From IMG/VR virus record IMGVR_UViG_3300010885_077388, positions 1 to 26,374 of that record: a stretch of 26,374 nt of DNA. One strand, written 5' to 3'. Source of the stretch: a virus. Of this stretch, positions 7,474-13,853 are shown piece after piece. Every line of letters begins with the position of its first letter. Position 1 is the stretch's first letter. The notes beneath the pieces are model-generated. The model made no database searches. It saw only the letters and a program-made list of their open reading frames with translations, and was not told the DNA's origin. The position numbers were made by a program, and so were the translations under genes.

Positions 7474-7917
7474 TTAATGTCCATCCAATAGTTTTTGGAC
7501 ATCTAATCGTGTTTTTATTCCAAACAGAACAGCATCAGTTGTTTTAATTGACTCTGCATAGAAGGCAATTTGATTTTCAATCTGTTCTAATTTTTCTTTG
7601 ATAGTTGCAGTTTTACCGTCAACTATCGTATTCTTTTCATTGGTACCATATCGAATTTGATGATTCTTTGAAGCATCAACCCATTCTTCACCTTTCTTTT
7701 CTCGATAAGTCTTCTTTAATTGAGTAAAGTGCTCAATTAGGGTATGATTTTCTTCTAATAATCGCTGGCGTAGACTTAGGAAGGTAACTTGAGCTTCCGG
7801 TATCTTTCGGATATTCTCAAGTAACTTGATTCCAATATAAATTTCGCCAGAAAAAGATTCTCTCTTTTCTCTGAATACTTCAGCAATCGTTCTTTTTTGG
7901 GGAGTTTGTTCTTCCAT
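7474..7917 (-). CDS. uvsY: Probable UvsY-like recombination mediator (147 aa)
   Basis: A small, highly charged, all-helical protein with no enzyme motif. Its length is close to T4 UvsY (137 aa). The C-terminal layout is like UvsY: a short polar TIVDGKTATIKEKLEQIE stretch (about residues 97-114), a helix, then a basic end with GIKTRLDVQKLLDG. UvsY loads UvsX recombinase onto gp32-coated single-stranded DNA. The position directly upstream of uvsW, 14 bases apart, mirrors T4 gene order and is the strongest support. Sequence similarity by eye is only suggestive, so another small helical DNA-replication protein remains possible. Confidence 0.55.
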   Translation of the reverse strand: MEEQTPQKRTIAEVFREKRESFSGEIYIGIKLLENIRKIPEAQVTFLSLRQRLLEENHTLIEHFTQLKKTYREKKGEEWVDASKNHQIRYGTNEKNTIVDGKTATIKEKLEQIENQIAFYAESIKTTDAVLFGIKTRLDVQKLLDGH

Positions 7918-7949
7918 CTAAATATTTTATCAAAAAGCCTAGTTAAGTT

Positions 7950-8420
7950 TTAACTAACGAAAGAATAATATACTCCTTCTATTTGATAAAAGTCCGATAA
8001 AAAGTCTGTAATTGTGGTACTTGCATAAATAGTATCGCCAAGTGGATGGCTGTCTCCGTTCTTATAGAATACAGATACGCCTCCATCATACAGACACACT
8101 ATTGAATCTAAGTTATAGTGCTTTATTGAACCTTTTGCCATGTTCTTAAATTCATCGTCTGTCACTTCAGTATCATGGTTAGTAACAAAGATACTTGGAA
8201 AACTACGTTTCATTCTGTAACCTGAACTTTCAATTGAATGTATCACTTGTAGAACGTAACTTAATTTACCGTATGAATCAAGGTCGGCTAAGACTTTATT
8301 ATATTGATCTGGATCCGTAAAGTTGTAAACAACAAACGGTCGCTGGTTTTGCACACAATCTCTAACCAGGTTGTACCTGTTTCCATTGTATTCTCTGGTA
8401 TGTCGTATTGATCTGCTCAT
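7950..8420 (-). CDS. Unknown protein (156 aa)
   Basis: Not recognised. The protein starts with a basic segment (MSRSIRHTREYNGNRYNLVR) and then alternates beta-type segments with polar turns, giving the impression of a small alpha/beta fold. No catalytic motif, membrane segment or coiled coil is evident. The ATG at 8420 lies 28 bases inside a GATAAATAACC motif on the same strand (8448-8458). The gene therefore looks late-expressed, and uvsY and uvsW downstream could be read through from it. The gap to uvsY is 32 bases. Confidence 0.65.
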   Translation of the reverse strand: MSRSIRHTREYNGNRYNLVRDCVQNQRPFVVYNFTDPDQYNKVLADLDSYGKLSYVLQVIHSIESSGYRMKRSFPSIFVTNHDTEVTDDEFKNMAKGSIKHYNLDSIVCLYDGGVSVFYKNGDSHPLGDTIYASTTITDFLSDFYQIEGVYYSFVS

Positions 8421-8447
8421 TATTTAGTATATTAGATAAAACTACTA

Positions 8448-8458
8448 GGTTATTTATC
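8448..8458 (-). promoter_or_regulatory. T4-type late promoter ahead of the 156-aa gene
   Basis: The minus strand reads GATAAATAACC, identical to the 11-mer at 17266-17276 on the plus strand. The start codon at 8420 lies about 28 bases downstream. It is in the 51-base gap between divergent genes. The plus-strand HAD gene has no matching motif of its own here. Confidence 0.55.
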
Positions 8459-8471
8459 AGTAAAATATTCC

Positions 8472-9002
8472 ATGGAAAAAGGACACCACATTAATATATT
8501 CGATTTCGATGAAACCTTATTTAGGGTTCCCAGTTATACGTGCAGTGAAGCCAAAGGAAAGAGCCCATATGAATGGTTTGACTCAGCTGAATCACTTGAC
8601 CAAAAGTTTAATATTTGCGGTATTGCTAATACTATTGACAGAACTGGAGACAATTGTCTTAACTACTTGATAACTCATCGAGTTAAAGCTTGCGAATCAG
8701 CTGTTCTGGATCTACTTTCTGAGTATAATATTAGGTTCGATAAAACCTATTTCTTGGGAAGAGAAAGCGATAAGGCTGAGACCGTCATTGAATTGGTAGA
8801 AACTACTGAAGCTGACTCAATTACGATATTTGAGGATTCTCTTTGGGAAATCATTAAGTACACCTCTTACTTTTTATATACTGAACTAAATGCTACTGTC
8901 GATTTCATTTTTGTCGATAAGAGCACAGTAATTAAAATAGATTGGGATTCAGCAAGATCCCTAGAAAAATTTTCAAAAGTAGAAAGATTAAAATTATTAT
9001 GA
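8472..9002 (+). CDS. HAD-superfamily phosphatase (176 aa)
   Basis: The HAD signature is complete: motif I IFDFDETL (nucleophile Asp11 and acid/base Asp13), motif II LITHR (Thr68), a lysine in GRESDKAETV (Lys101) and motif IV ITIFEDS (Glu121-Asp122). The FDFDETLFRVP start followed by YEWFD resembles HAD domains of RNA-repair proteins and of the T4 Pnkp 3'-phosphatase, but small-molecule phosphatases share these motifs. The stop overlaps the start of the next gene in an ATGA arrangement, and that gene encodes a P-loop kinase. The pair thus resembles the two halves of a polynucleotide kinase-phosphatase as separate genes. Substrate cannot be read from the sequence. Confidence 0.82.
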   Translation: MEKGHHINIFDFDETLFRVPSYTCSEAKGKSPYEWFDSAESLDQKFNICGIANTIDRTGDNCLNYLITHRVKACESAVLDLLSEYNIRFDKTYFLGRESDKAETVIELVETTEADSITIFEDSLWEIIKYTSYFLYTELNATVDFIFVDKSTVIKIDWDSARSLEKFSKVERLKLL

Positions 9003-9607
9003 TATTATTTGTAGAAGGAGCCAGGCACTGTGGCAAAACATTCTTAATTAACAAATTTATAGAAAACAGTAATGATTCACGGATTGAATATTACAAATTC
9101 TATTTTGCAGATCACATTAAAACTCTAGATTTAGTAGATTTAGATAATAATTCAAGTTTACACTATTTTAGTTTAGGTAACATTATGACCATTATGGAAA
9201 TGAATCTTAGACCTGAATACAAAGATAAAATTTGGATATTTGACAGAGCAATTATATCTGCCTATACTTGGGCAATTCTGCGAAAGAGATTAAGCCGAAA
9301 TAAAGCCGAACTTGAATTTTTAAAGTTATTAAATACAACACTATATTCAAATTCCAAGACTTTGGTGGTTACTGTAGCTGGTCAAACTGGAGACTCTAAT
9401 CGAGTTAAAGATACTTGGGATGGAGCTCATTCAACGGTTGAAGAACAAAGATTAATGGCTCATTTAATTGAGTTAGGAATGACTGACTTAGCAAATTCAG
9501 CTAAAAATAACAAACTAAGCATCGTTTTTAATAGATTTGATGAAGACTCGATCAAATCCTTTAATCAAGAGTGCTATGCATTATTAGGAATAGAGCCTAA
9601 TAAATAA
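8999..9607 (+). CDS. P-loop kinase (dNMP-kinase or polynucleotide-kinase type, 202 aa)
   Basis: Walker A is at the very N-terminus, GARHCGKT (residues 7-14), preceded by a beta strand MILFVE. A second motif IWIFDRAIISAYTWAI (78-93) matches the 'DR' step of thymidylate/deoxynucleoside kinases. The start chosen is ATG 8999, which overlaps the HAD stop as ATGA; a TTG at 8942 would add 19 residues within the HAD gene and is less likely. The fold suggests transfer of ATP gamma-phosphate to a nucleotide or polynucleotide 5' end. The stop codon lies in the late-promoter-like AATAAATAACC, and the ligase-nucleotidyltransferase gene follows 5 bases later. Confidence 0.75.
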   Translation: MILFVEGARHCGKTFLINKFIENSNDSRIEYYKFYFADHIKTLDLVDLDNNSSLHYFSLGNIMTIMEMNLRPEYKDKIWIFDRAIISAYTWAILRKRLSRNKAELEFLKLLNTTLYSNSKTLVVTVAGQTGDSNRVKDTWDGAHSTVEEQRLMAHLIELGMTDLANSAKNNKLSIVFNRFDEDSIKSFNQECYALLGIEPNK

Positions 9608-9609
9608 CC
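9599..9609 (+). promoter_or_regulatory. T4-type late promoter overlapping a stop codon
   Basis: AATAAATAACC, identical to the site at 4057. Its TAA (9605-9607) is the stop of the kinase gene. The ATG at 9613 is 6 bases past the ATAAATA core, so a transcript started at the T4-like distance would be essentially leaderless. Confidence 0.55.
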
Positions 9610-9612
9610 AAT

Positions 9613-11493
9613 ATGGCAGGACTATCGCACTTAAGAGATGTTTATGAAAAACGTGGAAAAGAATTTTTAGAAAATCTTCTTAATAAGACCGTTATCATTA
9701 ATGAAAAAAATGACGGCGCCTATTTTGGTGCCAAAAGAGATGCAAAACAGAATAACTTTAACTTCTTTAAAAAAGACAGCAAAATTGGTTACATCGACCG
9801 AGTTCTTAGTAAGTACTACGAGCCGGGCATTAGACATTTTGAAAGTATTGGGGGTAATTTAACCTCAATACCTGAAAATTATGTATTTGGAATGGACTAT
9901 AATCCTTCTAAAGAGATACCTTTAACTCTAAGTCATATTAAAGTACTTGATGAAAATTATCAAACTTCTAAACTTATCCATAATAAAACTGAATTGGATA
10001 AATGGGCTGGAGTACTTGGAGTTAACTCACCAACTATTATATTTCAAGGAAAATTAAATGACGAGCAAAAGGTAAAAATTCAAGAATTTATATTTACTAG
10101 CTTACCAATGCTGGCTGAGAAATTTAAAACTCAATCATTTAGCAAACACATTTTATCAGTATTAAATCCAGTAGTTGATGAAAATTCTCAACCTGAATTA
10201 AGTGATAGAGAAATTAGTGAAATTGTATTTAGATTCTTTGATGAAGAGGATCCAATTGGAGATTCGTCTACTCTAGCAAAGATTATTGATCCAGTATTTT
10301 ATGATAATGCAAAGAATCTTCCTCAGGAAAAGTTTCAAAAGAAGAGTGATGATTATGTTTGGATTATTGTTACTGACTTAATGAATTTTATTGAAAGCTA
10401 TCGAATGTCCGATCTTAGAAGTTTTACAATTTCTGGAGAAACGGCTGACGAGCGATTTGTTTCATTAATTAATCATCTCTTTATTGAGTTCATTAAGGAA
10501 TACGGAGATAAATTTAATGATTTAGAAATTCAAATACCTCAGTTTTTAACTAGACCTGAATTTGATATTAATCCGGACCTAATTAATGATCAAACTGTAA
10601 TTGATATACTTGGTAAGAATCCTAACTACAAAGAAATTTACAGAATATTCATTAATATTTTTAGAAAAAAGAAAATCAAAGTTAATTCAACTCTATTTAC
10701 TGATGCAATGAAATCTAATTTAATTGATCAAATTGATAAACTTTCAAAAGTTGCAATGGGAGATCAATTATTTGAAAATTACTTTCCGTCATTTAGTGAA
10801 TTTGTTGGAGACGATAAAGCCCCTGGATATTTTGAAACATACGATGTTGCTGAAAATGAAGAGCGTAAAGTAAAAAAGGTTAATCTATTAGTATCAGATT
10901 TTCAACCAATACACAAAGGCCATCTTAAAAATGCAAAACTGTTAACTGAAAAAAATGGGCTACCTACTCTATTTGTATGCGTACACCCTGGAAAATCTGG
11001 AAAAATGTTTCCATTTAAGAAAGAAACTTTAAACAATTCATTATCTAAATTAGCTGCACATGATAAACAAAATATTGCTGGTCATGTAATGGTAAAAGAT
11101 GGAAATATTGAAACTATTCTAAAGGCAATAAAGCCAGGATTTGAACCGCTAAGTATAGCAGCTGAACCTAGTAGAATAAAAGATCTAGCACTACAATTAG
11201 AACTTGCAAAAAAGAGATCTAGAAACCTAAATATTAAACGAGATACTCGATTAATTGAATTACCTATAACAACAGTCGGCGATTCAATCTTAATGTCAAT
11301 TAAGGACAGAGATTTTGCAGCATTTAAAGAAGCATCGCCATCTCCGATCCATTCAGAATTCTATAATCTAAATAAAGACTTAATTGAATCTTTAAATGAA
11401 AGCGTAAATGAGCAAATACCTGATGCAGAGACTGAAATAGTTTCAGGAGTAACATTTTCTACGCCAGAACCAATAATCCAAATAGAATCATAA
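9613..11493 (+). CDS. Fusion of a ligase-like domain and an HxGH nucleotidyltransferase (626 aa)
   Basis: The N-terminal third resembles a nucleic-acid ligase nucleotidyl-transfer domain: motif I EKNDGAYFGAKRD (K-x-D-G at 32-35, Lys32 the presumed AMP-lysine), FFKKDS (51-56), a motif III-like YVFGMDYNPS (90-99), a degenerate motif IV EIVFRF (203-208, where ligases have E-G) and a motif V-like AKIIDP (222-227). The middle (230-415) is helical and unassigned. The C-terminus is a cytidylyl/NMN-adenylyl transferase fold: NLLVSDFQPIHKGHLKNAK (424-442, HKGH) and TTVGDSILMSIKDRDF (553-568) where the family has its second motif. Known NMN adenylyltransferases make NAD+; ligases seal nicks. The arrangement suggests a nucleotidylation or end-sealing role beside the kinase and phosphatase, but the reaction is inferred. 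Confidence 0.7.
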   Translation: MAGLSHLRDVYEKRGKEFLENLLNKTVIINEKNDGAYFGAKRDAKQNNFNFFKKDSKIGYIDRVLSKYYEPGIRHFESIGGNLTSIPENYVFGMDYNPSKEIPLTLSHIKVLDENYQTSKLIHNKTELDKWAGVLGVNSPTIIFQGKLNDEQKVKIQEFIFTSLPMLAEKFKTQSFSKHILSVLNPVVDENSQPELSDREISEIVFRFFDEEDPIGDSSTLAKIIDPVFYDNAKNLPQEKFQKKSDDYVWIIVTDLMNFIESYRMSDLRSFTISGETADERFVSLINHLFIEFIKEYGDKFNDLEIQIPQFLTRPEFDINPDLINDQTVIDILGKNPNYKEIYRIFINIFRKKKIKVNSTLFTDAMKSNLIDQIDKLSKVAMGDQLFENYFPSFSEFVGDDKAPGYFETYDVAENEERKVKKVNLLVSDFQPIHKGHLKNAKLLTEKNGLPTLFVCVHPGKSGKMFPFKKETLNNSLSKLAAHDKQNIAGHVMVKDGNIETILKAIKPGFEPLSIAAEPSRIKDLALQLELAKKRSRNLNIKRDTRLIELPITTVGDSILMSIKDRDFAAFKEASPSPIHSEFYNLNKDLIESLNESVNEQIPDAETEIVSGVTFSTPEPIIQIES

Positions 11494-11512
11494 ACCTATT
11501 TAATTTTTGAAT

Positions 11513-11548
11513 AAAAAAAGCTCCAATTTTAAAATTGGAGCTTTTTTA
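11513..11548. terminator. Bidirectional terminator between converging genes
   Basis: A perfect 34-base palindrome (11514-11547): six A, then GCTCCAATTTT, its exact complement AAAATTGGAGC, then six T. It gives a T tract in either direction and lies between the converging ligase-fusion gene (stop at 11493) and the A1-like gene (stop at 11580). It should end both transcripts. Confidence 0.9.
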
Positions 11549-11552
11549 TGCA

Positions 11553-11585
11553 ACATAGACAGAGTGTCTATGTAGGTGTCTATGT
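11553..11585. repeat. Three copies of a 9-mer TGTCTATGT, two of them a perfect hairpin
   Basis: ACATAGACA (11553-11561) and TGTCTATGT (11565-11573) form a perfect 9-base inverted repeat around GAG. A third TGTCTATGT follows at 11577-11585 and contains the stop codon of the minus-strand A1-like gene. The spacing of the two direct copies is 12 bases. The function is unknown; it may add an mRNA 3' hairpin or be a protein-binding site. Confidence 0.75.
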
Positions 11586-13151
11586 TAAGGTTGTAAATTC
11601 TCCCTTGATGAAGTTAATATGTTGAGCCTTACCATCATGGTGAATGATTACATGTGATTGGAGCCATCCACTTGGACCTACATTATAGTTAACTCTTAGT
11701 TTAGTAGAGGTCCCGACAGCTAGCGCGCCATCCCTACGCCCAGGAGAATGGTAATGGCCTACGATAATTTTAGTATTTAGTTTACGAAATTGAAGAAGAG
11801 ATCCACGAGAACCGTTTGAACCTACATCTCCGTGCTGAGCTAATTCCCAACCGTTTACTACAAGACTATCGCTTCTTCCTAATGTTTTAAATTTAGGAAA
11901 TTTTTGATTGATTAGGTATGGAATAACTCCATTTGGTGCAACTCCTCTTAATAAGAGAGCACTATATTCCATATATTCCAAAGAATTCTTTAAGGTTGAT
12001 GCTTTTCTCCAATCAGTAGATTTTAACCAACGATCTAAAAAATCATCATGATTACTTCTGACAATTGATACATTATAATCTTTAAAATCTTCAAGCCCAT
12101 TTAACATTGCATCAATTTCTTTTCTTAAAGAATTTGAACCGTCTAATTCTCGACGGTATTGCATAAATGGATCATTTATCTCATGATGATTAATTGAGAG
12201 TCCATCAAATACATCATGTAGAATAACATTTTCAGGTTTTAATTTCTTAAATAGGTCTAGAGTTTTGGAAATTACACGCGGATCGTGTTGACCATAGTGT
12301 AAATCTCCTAAAACCGCAACTGCGATTGAAGTTACCTGACTAATTTCACTGGTTTCAAGGTCTTCATTATATTCAACTCTATTATAGAGATCAGTAAAAT
12401 TTCCATCCTCAGTTGCGGTTACTTGCCTAGCAAAAAAGGTATTTACGTCCTTTATTTCAATAACCACAAAACCTAGAGTATGATGAAATTCTCCCTTTTT
12501 ACCTGATTTAGAGTCAGTGTAGTTAGATACAGTACAGGCTCCAGTGGTCATCATCATTTTTGGAAGATTACCTTCCAATACTGGAATTGTTTCTAGATGT
12601 ACTCTAGGCGACCCAAATACGCATGAATTAATACCACTCATTCCTTGTAAACCAGTCATTGGATCAACTGAGGTTGGCTGAATCTTAATGTCTGACATGA
12701 TCCACATGTGTTTATGGACTTCATGGCGACCAGCATCTAGATAAGTTTCGATTCTTTCAGCCCAAGTTTCATAATTTTTATCAGAAAATACAGAAGTTGG
12801 GTTTTTATATCTACCGGCAATTACATGAATGTCTGCATTAATGTGCTCTGCGTACTTTTCAAGATTTGATATAAATTCTTCATGTGCTGGTGTATCATTT
12901 TGAGCCCAGGTGATGATAAATCGCTTTTTCTTTTTATTAAACTTACGTTCTCTAGCTTTAATTAATTGTGGAGACTCCTGTATTGAACTTTCGGTTATTC
13001 CAAGTTTGGCTAACCACTTTTGTACAGTTCTTTCAGATTTATTAAGAAACTGACTCAATTCTTTCATTCGATTATCCCAGCTTATGTCCTTATTCCAATA
13101 GAGCTCAGACAGTGTTGAAATATCCTCTGGTGTTAATTCTTCAAACTTCAT
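11580..13151 (-). CDS. A1: T5 A1-like metallophosphoesterase with N-terminal HTH (523 aa)
   Basis: The N-terminal 50 residues look like a helix-turn-helix (KSERTVQKWLAKLGI, 38-52). A middle region follows the T5 A1 family pattern: GRYKNPTSVFSD (113-124), MTTGACTVSNYTDSKSGKKG (201-220) and EFHHTLG (221-227). The C-terminal half is a calcineurin-like metallophosphoesterase: GDLHYG (282-287), HDVFDG (312-317), SNHDDF (366-371), QHGD (439-442) and GHYH (465-468), all metal ligands intact. In T5, A1 is needed for host DNA degradation and the second step of DNA entry. The role here is likely a nuclease acting on host DNA, though not shown. The gene stands alone on the minus strand, ahead of no late-promoter match, so expression may be early or middle. 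Confidence 0.82.
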   Translation of the reverse strand: MKFEELTPEDISTLSELYWNKDISWDNRMKELSQFLNKSERTVQKWLAKLGITESSIQESPQLIKARERKFNKKKKRFIITWAQNDTPAHEEFISNLEKYAEHINADIHVIAGRYKNPTSVFSDKNYETWAERIETYLDAGRHEVHKHMWIMSDIKIQPTSVDPMTGLQGMSGINSCVFGSPRVHLETIPVLEGNLPKMMMTTGACTVSNYTDSKSGKKGEFHHTLGFVVIEIKDVNTFFARQVTATEDGNFTDLYNRVEYNEDLETSEISQVTSIAVAVLGDLHYGQHDPRVISKTLDLFKKLKPENVILHDVFDGLSINHHEINDPFMQYRRELDGSNSLRKEIDAMLNGLEDFKDYNVSIVRSNHDDFLDRWLKSTDWRKASTLKNSLEYMEYSALLLRGVAPNGVIPYLINQKFPKFKTLGRSDSLVVNGWELAQHGDVGSNGSRGSLLQFRKLNTKIIVGHYHSPGRRDGALAVGTSTKLRVNYNVGPSGWLQSHVIIHHDGKAQHINFIKGEFTTLT

Positions 13152-13201
13152 TAATTCATATAGTTTTATTAATTACTTATATTTAACAATCAGATAAAGT
13201 T

Positions 13202-13239
13202 TTAGCCGAAGATTCTAGAAGTTGAGTTAGATCGGCTAA
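13202..13239. promoter_or_regulatory. Inverted repeat abutting a late promoter (possible operator)
   Basis: TTAGCCGA (13202-13209) and TCGGCTAA (13232-13239) are perfect 8-base inverted repeats 22 bases apart. The right arm runs into the ATAAATAAC motif. Between them lies the palindrome TTCTAGAA (13213-13220). The site is in the 99-base gap between the divergent A1-like gene and the 60-aa gene, so it could bind a regulator of both or form a hairpin. Confidence 0.45.
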
Positions 13240-13248
13240 TAAATAACT
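13238..13248 (+). promoter_or_regulatory. T4-type late promoter ahead of the 60-aa gene
   Basis: AATAAATAACT, with 5 bases between the ATAAATA core and the ATG at 13251. At the T4 start-point distance, transcription would start at or beside the A of the ATG. It would drive the plus-strand run of seven genes up to the terminator at 17226. Confidence 0.6.
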
Positions 13249-13250
13249 CT

Positions 13251-13433
13251 ATGGAAAAGACGGCTAAAAATATTGATAACTACCGAAAGGGTAAAGAACC
13301 TTTAAAAAATGCAGTTATGCAACATCCAACTGGTAATGATGTATACGATTTTTTACAAAAGAATATTGAGCGTGACTTCTGGGTAACGCCTTTTTCAAAA
13401 TGGCAAAAAGCCCAAAAATATCACAAAAACTAA
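13251..13433 (+). CDS. Small unknown protein (60 aa)
   Basis: A short basic protein with no recognised motif. It starts 5 bases after the late-promoter-like core and ends in a TAATG overlap with the ferritin-like gene. The arrangement and position support it as a real gene at the head of the operon. It could be a leader-type or accessory virion peptide. Confidence 0.6.
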   Translation: MEKTAKNIDNYRKGKEPLKNAVMQHPTGNDVYDFLQKNIERDFWVTPFSKWQKAQKYHKN

Positions 13434-13852
13434 TGTTCGGATTAGAAGATTTAACAGAACCTCAAACTGGCTCAGAAAATACAATTTCGTATTTTATGCT
13501 ATCTCTTATGCAGATAGCTGATCAAGCTAAAATTATACACTGGCAAACTGGGTATGATACAGAACACCGTCACTTTGGAATGTTTTACGAAACTTTCATT
13601 GAGCAAATGGATACACTAGTAGAGGCAATTGCTGGTAAATACGGTGCACAACACCTTAAATTTGGCGAAGCTGCAATTATGGTATACGATTATGAACTAT
13701 CAAGAACTGAATTTTTTAATTTGGTTCAAGAAGCTCTTCGTGGAACATTTTGCGAGATTTTTGAAAAAGATAAAGACTCTGAATTATATAATTTAGTGGA
13801 CGAAATTCTAGACTTAACTAACAAAACTCAGTATTTACTGCAACAAAAGTAA
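13433..13852 (+). CDS. Ferritin/Dps-like protein (139 aa)
   Basis: A four-helix protein with a Dps-like signature: AKIIHWQTGYDTEHRHFGM (residues 32-50 from this start) followed by FIEQMDTLVEAIAGKYG (55-71). His36-Trp37, His45, His47, Glu57 and Asp60 are placed like the dimer-interface metal residues of Dps. Uncharacterised ferritin-like families of this kind occur in T4-like phages. The start is uncertain: ATG 13433 forms a TAATG stop-start overlap and has an A-rich upstream region, while ATG 13400 would add 11 residues and overlap the previous gene by 34 bases. Iron storage, DNA protection or a structural use are all possible. Confidence 0.72.
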   Translation: MFGLEDLTEPQTGSENTISYFMLSLMQIADQAKIIHWQTGYDTEHRHFGMFYETFIEQMDTLVEAIAGKYGAQHLKFGEAAIMVYDYELSRTEFFNLVQEALRGTFCEIFEKDKDSELYNLVDEILDLTNKTQYLLQQK

Positions 13853-13853
13853 T

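Noticed and set aside
8942-8998. A longer kinase start at TTG 8942
   Set aside because: It would overlap the HAD gene by 61 bases and place 19 residues before a Walker A that normally begins the protein. The ATGA overlap at 8999 is the better start.
11513-11585. Insertion-sequence end or CRISPR-like repeat
   Set aside because: The palindrome with A and T tracts fits a bidirectional terminator between converging genes. No transposase, target duplication or spaced repeat array is present.
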